Source: an uncultured Desulfuromonadales bacterium
Lineage (GTDB): Bacteria; Desulfobacterota; Desulfuromonadia; Desulfuromonadales; Geopsychrobacteraceae
Assembly (NCBI GenBank): GCA_947259715.1
Contig: CAMYNR010000028.1
Location: 1 to 40,223 of the forward strand
Length of the DNA: 40,223 nucleotides
Direction of reading: 5' to 3'
In this document: positions 1 to 8,068 of the stretch, piece after piece
Numbering within the stretch: the stretch's first letter is position 1
How the letters are laid out: each line of letters starts with the position of its first letter
Made by a program: the position numbers and the translations under genes
The notes under the pieces: generated by a model
What the model was told of the DNA's origin: nothing
The model's database searches: none
The model's input: only the letters and a program-made list of their open reading frames with translations

Positions 1-138
1 GAAAATTCGGACCACAAAATAGACCGAAAAGAGTGGATCGACCACCGGATCAAAGAAAAACCGCTTAGCTTCGGCAGATTTCAACAGTCAAAGAACATTC
101 CACAGCGCCCGTTCAAAAAGGTTCGGGGAGTGGTGTAA
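1..138 (+). CDS. Possible C-terminal end of an unidentified protein, cut by the window edge
   Basis: A reading frame is open from base 1 to a TAA at 136-138 and gives 45 residues. The peptide is strongly charged and basic, ending in the residues FKKVRGVV. I do not recognise a family. No terminator follows, and the region is AT-rich and unlike the coding DNA further on. It could be the true end of a gene that begins outside the window, a decayed gene, or a chance open frame, since 45 codons is short. The sequence left of the window would settle this. Confidence 0.3.
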   Translation, partial: ENSDHKIDRKEWIDHRIKEKPLSFGRFQQSKNIPQRPFKKVRGVV

Positions 139-426
139 CTCTAAACTTCAGCTATTAAAGTAAACAAAAGTTTTTAACGCCGAGTCGGAAAGATCGCAGA
201 GACATCCCAAACTGATCATTTTATGCCTTAAGTCCCGGATTTTCGTTAGCGACCATCTTTTTGGTTATCCTTCCGTTTACTTATCAATTTCTGGCCGATT
301 ATACTGAAGATCCGATCAACGCAATTGTTGGTTATTGGGGCTATCCCTACCGATAAATAAATTCTTGCCAGCAATTGTTATACTCAACCCAAGGAACTCA
401 ATTTTTCAGGCTTCAGGGTGGGTGTC
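139..426. other. AT-rich intergenic region upstream of hspQ
   Basis: No convincing gene is seen here. A 9-bp direct repeat, GCAATTGTT, occurs at 321-329 and again at 371-379, exactly 50 bp apart. A TATACT hexamer at 379-384 could be a -10 box, but no matching -35 box lies at the right distance. The stretch from about 157 to 190 contains TTTAACGC and CGCAGAGA words that also occur in the foldback repeat at 10556-10740, so it may be a decayed copy of the same repeat. That similarity is weak. Confidence 0.35.
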
Positions 427-750
427 ATGGGTAAGGTCATCGACATAGCCAGAGTGAAATTTTCAGTTGGTCAGTTGGTTCACCATCGACTATTCCATTA
501 CCGTGGCGTGATCGTCGATGTGGATCGTAGTTATCAGGGAACAGAGGAGTGGTACCAGGCTGTTGCAAGGTCGCGTCCACCAAAAAACAGACCCTGGTAT
601 CATGTTCTCGTTGATGGACAAGAGCATTCCACCTATGTAGCAGAAAGAAATTTGCAGGCTGATGAAAGTCTGAAACCAGTGGAGCATCCGCTCTTACAGC
701 AGTTCTTCTACAAATTTGAAAATGGTCTGTATTTTCGTAAAGGCCCTTGA
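427..750 (+). CDS. hspQ: HspQ / YccV-like hemimethylated-DNA-binding domain protein
   Basis: This 107-residue protein matches the HspQ (YccV-like) family. It is a small beta-rich protein carrying the family features KFSVGQLVHHRLFHYRGVI near the start, and WYHVLVDG followed by TYVAERNL in the second half. In Escherichia coli HspQ is a heat-shock protein that binds hemimethylated DNA and acts as a specificity factor for Lon protease. The length is normal for the family. I chose ATG at 427 because an AGGGTGG sequence lies five bases upstream. A GTG at 418 in the same frame is possible but would sit inside that ribosome-binding site. The gene appears to be transcribed alone. No clear heat-shock promoter was seen. 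Confidence 0.85.
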   Translation: MGKVIDIARVKFSVGQLVHHRLFHYRGVIVDVDRSYQGTEEWYQAVARSRPPKNRPWYHVLVDGQEHSTYVAERNLQADESLKPVEHPLLQQFFYKFENGLYFRKGP

Positions 751-926
751 TTCGATTAAATTTACCGGCTGTCGATAAAAAGATCCTTTTTTGGGGATGC
801 TGGGCACTTTTTTCTGACAACAGGGAGGTTGGTCAGACCATGTTCAGCTTCTGATCTGGACAACTTGAGCAGAAAAGGGTAGGTTGTAAACCTGAAAAAA
901 AATCGCCGACAATGAGGAGATCAATG

Positions 927-1418
927 ATGTCAGGTACCGAATATTTCAGTGGTTTTGAAGTCATTCGCGCAGCAATGGAAGTGGAAAAAAACGGCCATCG
1001 TTTTTATTCGTCAATGGTTGAAAAAGCCCATACTGAATTAGCAAAAGAAATGTTTACCATGTTGGCCCAGGATGAAGTCACCCACCTGCATACCCTGGAA
1101 AAATTGTCCGATAAGTATCAGGATGGAGAATTCTGGGACAATGAAGAAGAGTTTCTGCCCTACCTTCAGCAGTTTGATGATAAAAAGATATTTCCGTCTG
1201 CCGATCAGGTTGAGACCGCTCTGGTGAGTAAAGAGGGTGATATCAAGGCCCTTGATCTGGCGATCATTGCCGAAGAGAAGTTTGCCGCCTACTTTCATAA
1301 GGCTGCGGATCACGCCCGGACCGATGATGGCAAGAATGCCTTCACCTGGCTGGCGGCAGAAGAGGATCGCCATGCCGAGATTTTAAAAGCCCGCAAGGCC
1401 AAGATCCTCTCTCTTTAA
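927..1418 (+). CDS. Ferritin-like diiron protein, rubrerythrin family without rubredoxin domain
   Basis: The 163-residue product is a four-helix-bundle ferritin-like protein. It has the repeated iron-ligand pattern of rubrerythrins: a Glu in EVEKNGH (residues 18-24), DEVTH (49-53), a Glu in AEEKF, and EEDRH near the C-terminus. The C-terminal rubredoxin domain of classical rubrerythrins is absent, so it must take electrons from another carrier if it is a peroxidase. Such proteins are common in anaerobes and are linked to peroxide or iron handling. A GAGGAGA ribosome-binding site at 914-920 is six bases before ATG 927. ATG 924 and ATG 912 are in frame, but the first is too close and the second overlaps the site. 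A strong terminator follows at 1443. Confidence 0.85.
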   Translation: MSGTEYFSGFEVIRAAMEVEKNGHRFYSSMVEKAHTELAKEMFTMLAQDEVTHLHTLEKLSDKYQDGEFWDNEEEFLPYLQQFDDKKIFPSADQVETALVSKEGDIKALDLAIIAEEKFAAYFHKAADHARTDDGKNAFTWLAAEEDRHAEILKARKAKILSL

Positions 1419-1442
1419 AACTCCAATTTCCTGGTTGAAATG

Positions 1443-1474
1443 AAAGCGGAATCGAGTCTTCGATTCCGCTTTTT
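1443..1474. terminator. Bidirectional intrinsic terminator between the diiron protein gene and gorA
   Basis: A perfect 13-bp stem (1443-1455 paired with 1460-1472) has a GTCT loop and is flanked by A and T runs, so it can act on both strands. It lies between two convergent genes. The stop codon of gorA begins in the T run at 1474. Confidence 0.85.
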
Positions 1475-2838
1475 CATGGCAGGGTGCGACTCACCGAACG
1501 CATGGTCACAAACTCCTCAGCGCTGGTTGGGTGGATGCCGATGGTCTGGTCAAAGATTGTCTTGGTTGCGCCGGCTTTCAGCGCAACAGCGATCCCCTGA
1601 ATGATTTCTCCAGCCTGTTCTCCGGCCATATGAACCCCAAGCACCCGATCGCTTACCGGCTCAACCAGAAGTTTCATCAGGATGCGGTCGCCGCTCCCGC
1701 TCAAGGCATGTTTCAGGGATCGGAAATTGGTTGAATAAATATCGATGGAAGGATATTTTTCCAGAGCTTCTGCCTCGGTCAGGCCGACAGTGCCGATAGT
1801 CGGCTGGCAGAAGACTGCTGTCGGGATCAGGTCATAATCAAGTTTTTGCTTATAGCCCCGGTACAGATTTTTCACCAGAACCATCGCTTCAGCTAATGCA
1901 ACCGGGGTGAGCTGCATGCGGTCAATCAGATCTCCCAGGGCATAGATCGACGGCACCGACGTCTGATAATAATCATCCACCTGCACTGCGCCCGATTCGG
2001 TGAGGGTTATGCCTGCTGAATCGAGTCCAAGGTCGGCCGTATTCGGCTTGCGGCCCGTGGCATAAAGAATAGAGTCAACTTCAAGGTTACGGCCATCGTT
2101 CAAAGTGGCGATAAGTTTATTTTTGACAGTTTTCTCTATGCTTGTAACATCTGAGTTAAAGTGCAGCTTTATGCCTTTTTTGCGCATTTGGGCGGCGACA
2201 AATTCACGGATCTCCTGATCGAATCCGCCGAGAAAAAGCTCTCCCCGATAAAGCTGAATCACCTCTACGCCCAGACCGTGGAAAATTCCGGCAAATTCTG
2301 TAGCGATGTAACCACCCCCAACAATTAATATTCTTTTCGGCAGCTGCTCCAGATCAAAGATCTGATCTGAGCTCAGGACATGTTCGTTGCCGGGAAAGTC
2401 GGGAATAAAGGGATGGCTGCCGGTGGCCAGCAAGATTTTTTCCGCACGGTACTCCTTGCCCGCCACCTCGACCCGCTGTGGTCCGAGCAGACGCGCTCGC
2501 CCCTTAAGCAGCTCTGCACCAGCCTTTGCCAGAGTCTCCTCATAGAGGCTGTTCAGTTTCCTGATATTCATTTCTTTGTTTTCGCGCAGGGTCGGCCAGT
2601 CGAAATTGATCTGCTGGGTGTGCCAGCCAAAACCTGTCGCCTCAGCAAAGCCGGCGCCATATTCAGCAGCATGGACATAAAGCTTTTTCGGCACGCAACC
2701 CAGGTTAACGCAGGTGCCTCCGGTGCGGCTCTGTTCGGCAACCGCGACGCGAACCCCTTCGGCTGCGGCCATCCGCGCTGCACGTACCCCTCCGGAGCCG
2801 GCACCGATGACAAACAGATCGTAATCGTAATCTGACAT
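1474..2838 (-). CDS. gorA: Glutathione-disulfide reductase (class I pyridine nucleotide-disulfide oxidoreductase)
   Basis: This 454-residue flavoenzyme has an N-terminal FAD-binding site (VIGAGSGGVRAAR, residues 10-22), the redox-active disulfide in GGTCVNLGCVPKK (Cys43 and Cys48), and an NADPH-binding fold with GGGYIATEFA and a following RGE segment. The dimerisation domain carries the catalytic HPTSAEE near residue 436. The VNLGCVPKK form of the disulfide motif and the HPT-EE motif fit glutathione reductase better than dihydrolipoamide or mercuric reductase. It would reduce GSSG with NADPH in the cytoplasm. A related low-molecular-weight disulfide cannot be excluded. AAGGAGGA lies about seven bases before the ATG. 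It is 35 bases after the TatD/radical-SAM gene and is probably the last gene of the tmk operon. Confidence 0.85.
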   Translation of the reverse strand: MSDYDYDLFVIGAGSGGVRAARMAAAEGVRVAVAEQSRTGGTCVNLGCVPKKLYVHAAEYGAGFAEATGFGWHTQQINFDWPTLRENKEMNIRKLNSLYEETLAKAGAELLKGRARLLGPQRVEVAGKEYRAEKILLATGSHPFIPDFPGNEHVLSSDQIFDLEQLPKRILIVGGGYIATEFAGIFHGLGVEVIQLYRGELFLGGFDQEIREFVAAQMRKKGIKLHFNSDVTSIEKTVKNKLIATLNDGRNLEVDSILYATGRKPNTADLGLDSAGITLTESGAVQVDDYYQTSVPSIYALGDLIDRMQLTPVALAEAMVLVKNLYRGYKQKLDYDLIPTAVFCQPTIGTVGLTEAEALEKYPSIDIYSTNFRSLKHALSGSGDRILMKLLVEPVSDRVLGVHMAGEQAGEIIQGIAVALKAGATKTIFDQTIGIHPTSAEEFVTMRSVSRTLP

Positions 2839-2873
2839 TTTTTTCCTCCTTGGGGCCTCCCGTTCAGGGCAGG

Positions 2874-4262
2874 TCAGCCGACTTCCTGATATTCCCGCAC
2901 CCGAAACTGCACGCCAAGCTCATCTGCGGTCTGGCGACAGCCGGCGATATCGACGCCAGGGTAGGTGACGGCACTGGCAATCACCTCGGGAATATATTGC
3001 CTCGCCTGGCGGATAAACTCCTTGACGGCCTGATAGCTCTGTTCGCCAAAGCTGGACTGGCAGAGCCGCTGGTATTCCTCAGCCGTTGCGGCATTCAGGG
3101 AAACCGAGATCGCATCAACCAGCCCCTGCAATTCAGGCAGAATGTTGCGTTTATGAGCCAGATTGGCCTGGCCATCGGTGTTGATGCGGACTTTTACTCC
3201 CTGCTGTTGCAGCCAGCCGGCCAGGTCCTTGACCAGGTCCAGGCGGAGCAGCGGTTCACCATAGCCACAGAAGACAACTTCGCTATACTTTTTCGGTTCG
3301 CCGATCGCCTGTTTGATCTCTTCGAGGGTCGGTTCACTGGCCAGTTTCAGCTCATGTCCTTTGACGACGAAATCATCAAACTTGGCACAGAAGATACAAC
3401 TGTTGGTGCAGCGATTGGTGATGTTCAGATAGAGCGAATTGCGAATCTGATAGGCAATTTTGCTGCTCTGATCGACTGTCCCGATGCCGAACAGGTCGAA
3501 GCAGTTGCGGCTGGTGACCCGCGCAACATCGGCGCTGGTCAGCCCTTTGATCTCTGCGACCTTTTCAGCAGTATAGCGCACATAAGCAGGCTCGTTGCGT
3601 TTACCGCGAAACTGTTGCGGTGTCAGGTAGGGGCAGTCGGTTTCCACCAGCATGCGGTCAATCGGTACCGCTTTGACCACGTCGCGGGCGGAGTCGTTTT
3701 TCGGATAGGTGATGGTCCCGGGAAAAGAGAGGTAAAAACCGAGATCGAGACACTTTTGCGCCATCTCCAAATCACCGCTGAAGCAATGCAGCACGCCACC
3801 AACGGTGGCAGCATCCTCCTCCTGAAGGATCTGTAAGACTTCGTCATGGGCATCCCGATCATGAACAATAATCGGTTTGCCGACCTCTTTCGCCAACCTG
3901 ATCTGCTGGCGGAATGCGTGGCGTTGACAATCGCGCGGTGACCGGTCGCGAAAAAAATCAAGGCCGATTTCTCCCAATGCGACGACTTTGGGCCGCGCCA
4001 GCAACTCGCGCAATTGCTGCAGGCTCTGCGGGGTGATTTCACTGGCATCGTGCGGATGCACTCCGACAGAGGCATAAATCTGTTCGTATTTCAGGGCCAG
4101 GGCGACGCTGGCCGCGGAGCTTTCCAGGTCGCAGCCGACGGTCAGTATATGACTGATGCCGTTGTCCAGGGCGCGTTGAATGCAGGCCTGACGATCAGCG
4201 TCGAATTGTTTACCATCAAGATGGGCATGGCTGTCGACCAGTGCAGGGAGGGATGCTGACAT
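2874..4262 (-). CDS. TatD-family metal-dependent nuclease fused to a TatD-associated radical SAM domain
   Basis: The 462-residue product has two domains. Residues 1-260 are a TatD-type metallohydrolase with HAH metal ligands (His12, His14), GEIGLDFF (Glu98), VHDRDAH (His134), LHCFSG (His159) and VETDCPYL (Asp209). Residues from about 270 to the end are a radical SAM domain with the iron-sulfur motif CTNSCIFC (Cys285, Cys289, Cys292), a FCGYGEPLLR segment and a INTDG segment. TatD proteins are 3'-5' DNases linked to DNA repair and RNA quality control. The radical SAM part resembles the TatD-linked radical SAM family, whose substrate is unknown to me. ATG 4262 is preferred because it follows GGAG and starts just before the HAH motif. 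The upstream open frame to 4316 lacks support. Confidence 0.9.
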   Translation of the reverse strand: MSASLPALVDSHAHLDGKQFDADRQACIQRALDNGISHILTVGCDLESSAASVALALKYEQIYASVGVHPHDASEITPQSLQQLRELLARPKVVALGEIGLDFFRDRSPRDCQRHAFRQQIRLAKEVGKPIIVHDRDAHDEVLQILQEEDAATVGGVLHCFSGDLEMAQKCLDLGFYLSFPGTITYPKNDSARDVVKAVPIDRMLVETDCPYLTPQQFRGKRNEPAYVRYTAEKVAEIKGLTSADVARVTSRNCFDLFGIGTVDQSSKIAYQIRNSLYLNITNRCTNSCIFCAKFDDFVVKGHELKLASEPTLEEIKQAIGEPKKYSEVVFCGYGEPLLRLDLVKDLAGWLQQQGVKVRINTDGQANLAHKRNILPELQGLVDAISVSLNAATAEEYQRLCQSSFGEQSYQAVKEFIRQARQYIPEVIASAVTYPGVDIAGCRQTADELGVQFRVREYQEVG

Positions 4263-4276
4263 CGGAATTCTTCTCC

Positions 4277-4306
4277 AAAAACAACGGGGCGCTACAGAGC
4301 GCCCCG
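4277..4306 (-). terminator. Intrinsic terminator or attenuator between metG and the TatD/radical SAM gene
   Basis: Read on the minus strand, a 9-bp GC-rich stem (CGGGGCGCT with AGCGCCCCG) and a CTGT loop are followed by TTGTTTTT. It lies downstream of metG and just before the ribosome-binding site of the next gene. It would end or reduce read-through into the TatD fusion gene and gorA. No separate promoter for those two genes was recognised after it. Confidence 0.75.
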
Positions 4307-4331
4307 AGAGAGTCACGTGTTCAAATAGATT

Positions 4332-5861
4332 TTACTCGGTTTCAATCCGCGGGAAAAGGGGTGCGGCTTTTTCAATCTGCACACCAGGTTGGAGTCCGCC
4401 CCATTGATCCTGGCCTTCCAGCACCAGGTTGTTGCCGTCGCAGCCGAGGATTGTCTGAATTTTCGCCCCGGTCTCCGGCATAAAGGGCGCGACCAGCAAG
4501 CTGATGATGCGAATTCCTTCCAGGAGATTATACATGACTGTGCCGAGCTGCTCCTGCTGCTCCGGATTTTTGGCCAACGTCCAGGGAGCGGTGTCGTCGA
4601 TGTACTTATTTCCGGCGGAAATCAGCTCCCAGATGCTCATCAAAGCTTTGTTGAAGGCCATCTCTTCCAGCTGCTTGTCGACCTTTTCCAGTGTTTTGGG
4701 AAAGCGCTCCACCAGGGCCTGGTCGGTTTCGCTCAAGGGGCCTGGCGCCGGCAGCTCCCCCTGGAAGTACTTTCCAAGCATGGCTGTGGTGCGGCTGACC
4801 AGGTTGCCCAGATCATTGGCGAGGTCGGAATTGACCCGATTGACCAGAGCGCTGTGGGAGAAGTCGCCATCCAGGCCGAAGGGCACTTCCCGCAACAGGA
4901 AATAGCGGATCGCGTCGACACCGTATTTGTCGACCAGCATGTTCGGTTCGACGACGTTGCGCAGGCTTTTGCTCATCTTCTGACCTTCAACGGTCCACCA
5001 GCCGTGGGCGAAGATCTTTTCCGGCAGTGGCAGGCCTGCCGCCATCAAAAACGTCGGCCAGTAGACGGCGTGAAAGCGCAGGATGTCTTTACCGATGACA
5101 TGCACTGCCGGCCAGAACTTCTCAAATTGACCTTCCTTGTCTTCCGGGTAGCCAAGCGCGGAAATATAGTTGGTCAAGGCATCAAACCAGACATAGAGGA
5201 CGTGCTTTTCATTGCCCGGGACAGGAATTCCCCAGGAAAAAGAAGTGCGGGAGATCGACAGATCGCGCAAGCCCTCGCGCACAAAGCTGAGAATTTCATT
5301 GCGCCGTGATTTCGGCTGAATGAATTCCGGGTGGTCTTCGATGTGTTTGATCAGCTGGTCCTGATACTTGCTCATCTTGAAGAAGTAGGATTCTTCTTTC
5401 AGCTTCGAGGTTTCCCGACCGCAGTCCGGACAGGTTCCATCAAGCAACTGGGTCTCGGTCCAGAAGGTTTCGCAAGGCGTGCAGTACCAATCCTCGTAGT
5501 AGCCGAGATAGATATCGCCACTGGCTTCAATCTTTTTGAACTGCTCACAAACGGTATGTTTGTGGCGCTCCTGGGTGGTGCGGATAAAGTCGGTGTGCGA
5601 GCAGTTGAGTTTTTCCCAGAGTGCCTGGAATCGCTTGACCACCCGATCGGCCAGTTCAAGTGGGGTTTCGCCGTTGGCCTTGGCCGCAGTTTCCACCTTT
5701 TGACCATGCTCGTCGGTGCCGGTGAGGAAGGCAACTTCATAGCCGCGGGAGCGCTTGTAGCGGGCCAGCACATCGCAGGCCAGGGTCGTGTAAGCGTGGC
5801 CGATATGCGGAACGTCATTGACGTAATAGATCGGCGTGGTGATATAAAAATGCTTATCCAT
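4332..5861 (-). CDS. metG: Methionyl-tRNA synthetase
   Basis: This class I synthetase of 509 residues charges tRNA-Met for initiation and elongation. The ATP-binding HIGH motif is at residues 19-22 and KMSKS at 295-299. A zinc knuckle is formed by Cys127, Cys130, Cys144 and Cys147. The protein ends after the anticodon-binding helical domain and lacks the C-terminal tRNA-binding and dimerisation domain of the longer E. coli enzyme, so it may be monomeric or rely on a separate tRNA-binding protein. ATG 5861 is chosen because AAGGAG lies eight bases upstream. An in-frame GTG at 5870 overlaps that site. It sits between ricT and the TatD fusion gene in the minus-strand operon. Confidence 0.95.
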   Translation of the reverse strand: MDKHFYITTPIYYVNDVPHIGHAYTTLACDVLARYKRSRGYEVAFLTGTDEHGQKVETAAKANGETPLELADRVVKRFQALWEKLNCSHTDFIRTTQERHKHTVCEQFKKIEASGDIYLGYYEDWYCTPCETFWTETQLLDGTCPDCGRETSKLKEESYFFKMSKYQDQLIKHIEDHPEFIQPKSRRNEILSFVREGLRDLSISRTSFSWGIPVPGNEKHVLYVWFDALTNYISALGYPEDKEGQFEKFWPAVHVIGKDILRFHAVYWPTFLMAAGLPLPEKIFAHGWWTVEGQKMSKSLRNVVEPNMLVDKYGVDAIRYFLLREVPFGLDGDFSHSALVNRVNSDLANDLGNLVSRTTAMLGKYFQGELPAPGPLSETDQALVERFPKTLEKVDKQLEEMAFNKALMSIWELISAGNKYIDDTAPWTLAKNPEQQEQLGTVMYNLLEGIRIISLLVAPFMPETGAKIQTILGCDGNNLVLEGQDQWGGLQPGVQIEKAAPLFPRIETE

Positions 5862-5903
5862 GTACAGCACTCCTTGTTTGGATGGCGAATCTGTCCATAT
5901 GCT

Positions 5904-7052
5904 TTAAGAGGTTTTTTCCGGCTGATTGGTTTGGTTCTGGCGCCGTTTCGGCCTGCGCCGATTGCGCCGCCGCCGGGTTTGTTCCTGGCCATCCGGTTTC
6001 TCGGATTTCTTTTCCGTCGATGACTTGGGCTGCTCAGGTTTTTGTTCGGTCCTGGTTTTGTCCTGGGCCTGATTCTGCTGATTCTCCCCAGGCTGTGCGC
6101 TGCGCTGGCTGCGATTGCGGCCGGTTGAACGGCGGTTGCGCTGTCTGGGCTTTTTCTCGGCCTCGGCTTCCTTTTTCTCCGCCTGTTTTGCTGGTTGCCG
6201 CGGGGGTTTTTTCTGCGTCGATTGTGGTTTATCGCCGCCGCATTTGTCCACCCCTTTTTTCAGCTCATCGACGGTCATGCTGCAGCGTTCGCCATCGGTA
6301 CAGCGAACGGTCATTTTCTGCGCCAGGACATCGACCGAAATAACTTCGGCAGGACCCGATTCGAGAGAGATCTTTTTGCCGCATTTGGGCAGGTTTTTGC
6401 GCAGTTCGTTATAGGTTTCGTATTCATAGGCCAGGCAGCAGAGCAGCCGTCCGCACTGCCCGGAGATCTTACTCGGATTCAGCGCCAAGCCTTGAGCTTT
6501 GGCCATCTTTACCGAGACCGGCGCAAAGTTTCGCAGGTAGGAGGAGCAACAGAGTTCGCGACCGCAGATACCGATACCGCCGGTCAGTTTGGCCTCGTCG
6601 CGGACACCGATCTGGCGCATTTCGATCCTGGTGCGAAAGTGCTGCGCCAGGTCGCGAACAAGTTCGCGAAAGTCGACCCGCCCGTCGGCAGTGAAATAGA
6701 AGATGATCTTCGAACCGTCGTAAAGATATTCGGCCCGCACCAGCTTCATCTCCATCTTCCGCTCAGCGACACGGATTTTGCAAAACTTTAGTGCTTCGGC
6801 TTCCCGGGTGCTGTTGCTTTCCGCCATGGCCAGATCGTTTTCAGTGGCCAGGCGCTGTATCGCTTTCAGTTTGGGCGGCGCTTCTTGTGGTGTCACTTCC
6901 CGAACCTGAGTGATGACTGTACCGAGAGCACGGCCGCGCTCGGTCTCTACGATCACTTGATCGCCGGGCGTCAGTTCCAGGTCGCGGGCATCAAAATCAA
7001 ACAGCTTGCCGGCGGTATGAAAGGAGATGCTGACGATACGTAATTTATCCAT
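5904..7052 (-). CDS. ricT: PSP1-domain protein RicT (YaaT-like) with a long basic C-terminal tail
   Basis: Residues 1 to about 265 form the PSP1/YaaT domain. It contains two cysteine-rich segments, CGRELCCSSYL and CGRLLCCLAYE, which are hallmarks of the family. In Bacillus subtilis RicT works with RicA and RicF in a complex that binds iron-sulfur clusters and promotes RNase Y-dependent mRNA maturation. Whether that partner set exists in this organism is not shown here. From about residue 275 to 382 the protein is low-complexity and rich in Lys, Arg, Gln, Glu and Asn, probably disordered and able to bind nucleic acid. The neighbouring order holB-ricT-metG is widespread in bacteria. ATG 7052 has AAGGA about ten bases upstream. 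Confidence 0.88.
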   Translation of the reverse strand: MDKLRIVSISFHTAGKLFDFDARDLELTPGDQVIVETERGRALGTVITQVREVTPQEAPPKLKAIQRLATENDLAMAESNSTREAEALKFCKIRVAERKMEMKLVRAEYLYDGSKIIFYFTADGRVDFRELVRDLAQHFRTRIEMRQIGVRDEAKLTGGIGICGRELCCSSYLRNFAPVSVKMAKAQGLALNPSKISGQCGRLLCCLAYEYETYNELRKNLPKCGKKISLESGPAEVISVDVLAQKMTVRCTDGERCSMTVDELKKGVDKCGGDKPQSTQKKPPRQPAKQAEKKEAEAEKKPRQRNRRSTGRNRSQRSAQPGENQQNQAQDKTRTEQKPEQPKSSTEKKSEKPDGQEQTRRRRNRRRPKRRQNQTNQPEKTS

Positions 7053-7096
7053 GGGGTGATGATCCTTCTATCGGCGCGTGGCTCAAGACGCTATGC

Positions 7097-8068
7097 TCAG
7101 GCTGCATTCATGCGCAGCAGCATGGTTTCCATGGCCAGTTGCCGATTGACATTCCGTTGCAGGTGATAGCGCCCGGTCTCCAGGGCGCGAAGCTTTCGCA
7201 GCAGGCTTTCGGTGGTTTCCTGTGCAACCTGGCGATGCAGGGTTTCCTGCAGGTCTTGATTCACCAGATCGGTCTGTGGGCGGCCATGTATTAAAAGTAA
7301 CAGATCGCGGTAGAAAGCCTGAAATATTTCCAGGATATCGGGTAGTATTTCCTTATCGCCGGCCAGCTCCTCGGCCAGCTTGAAGAGCGGGATAATGCTC
7401 CCGGAAGAGAGCGCCGAAAGGGAACGGATCAACTCGCGGCGGCGTTCAAGGTAGAGCTCACGATTCTGGCCGAGGGCTTTTTTGAAGCTGCCATCGGAGA
7501 GCGCAGCCAGGACATTCGCTTCAACCTCGCCAAGCTCCAGCCGGTTGGCAAGCACTTCGGCCAGACGCTGCTTCGGCAGGCGTTGAAAGGGGAGTCGTTG
7601 GCAGCGCGAACGGATGGTCACCAGCAAGCTTTCCGGACGGCTGCTAAGCAGGATGATCAAGGTATGGGGCTGTGGTTCCTCCAGGGTCTTCAGCAGGGCG
7701 TTGGCCGCCGCAGGGTTGAACTGCTCGGCGCCGTCGATCAGGCAGACTCTGTGCAGACCTTCAAGGGGTTTCAGGGCCAGGTCTTTTTGCAATCCACGCA
7801 CCTGATCGATCTTGATGCTGGCGCCATCGGCGTCCAGCAGGTGAACATCGGGGTGATTATTATGGTCGACCTTGCGGCATTGGGTGCAATCGCCGCAGCC
7901 GGTTCCGTTAGTGCACAGCAGGGCGCGGGCCATGGCCAGCGCAACCAGTCGCTTGCCGATGCCATCCGGCCCTTCAAACAGGTAAGCATGGGCGATGCGC
8001 TGGTTGGTCAAGGCGCGCCGAAGGATATTTTTTTGCCGCTCATGGCCGATGATGCTTTCGAAGGTCAT
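7097..8068 (-). CDS. holB: DNA polymerase III delta-prime subunit (clamp loader)
   Basis: The 323-residue protein is an AAA+ clamp-loader subunit that helps load the beta sliding clamp during replication. It starts with the typical delta-prime segment FESIIGHERQKNILRRAL, followed by a P-loop-like FEGPDGIGKR. A zinc module is formed by the cysteines in CTNGTGCGDCTQCRKVDH, and the sensor region holds NALLKTLEEPQP. The family also includes the gamma/tau subunit, but the short length and the lack of a C-terminal extension point to delta-prime. Its ATG overlaps the tmk stop codon (ATGA), which indicates translational coupling. It is followed by ricT after about 45 bases. Confidence 0.93.
   Translation of the reverse strand: MTFESIIGHERQKNILRRALTNQRIAHAYLFEGPDGIGKRLVALAMARALLCTNGTGCGDCTQCRKVDHNNHPDVHLLDADGASIKIDQVRGLQKDLALKPLEGLHRVCLIDGAEQFNPAAANALLKTLEEPQPHTLIILLSSRPESLLVTIRSRCQRLPFQRLPKQRLAEVLANRLELGEVEANVLAALSDGSFKKALGQNRELYLERRRELIRSLSALSSGSIIPLFKLAEELAGDKEILPDILEIFQAFYRDLLLLIHGRPQTDLVNQDLQETLHRQVAQETTESLLRKLRALETGRYHLQRNVNRQLAMETMLLRMNAA

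Noticed and set aside
1-138. Resemblance of DRKEWIDHRIKE to a segment of REP-associated or IS200-like transposases
   Set aside because: The similarity covers about a dozen residues, and the sequence that follows does not continue as a transposase in any frame.
777-791. AAAAAG-ATC-CTTTTT hairpin after hspQ, considered as a terminator
   Set aside because: The stem is only six bases, nearly all A-T, with a three-base loop, and is too weak to call.
2850-3836. A 328-codon open frame on the plus strand, opposite the TatD/radical SAM gene
   Set aside because: It lies fully antisense to a gene with intact catalytic motifs, its product matches no family I know, and long antisense frames are common in this GC-rich DNA.
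4389-5309. A 306-codon open frame on the plus strand, opposite metG
   Set aside because: It is antisense to metG, which has all its motifs, and the product shows no recognisable domain or ribosome-binding site.
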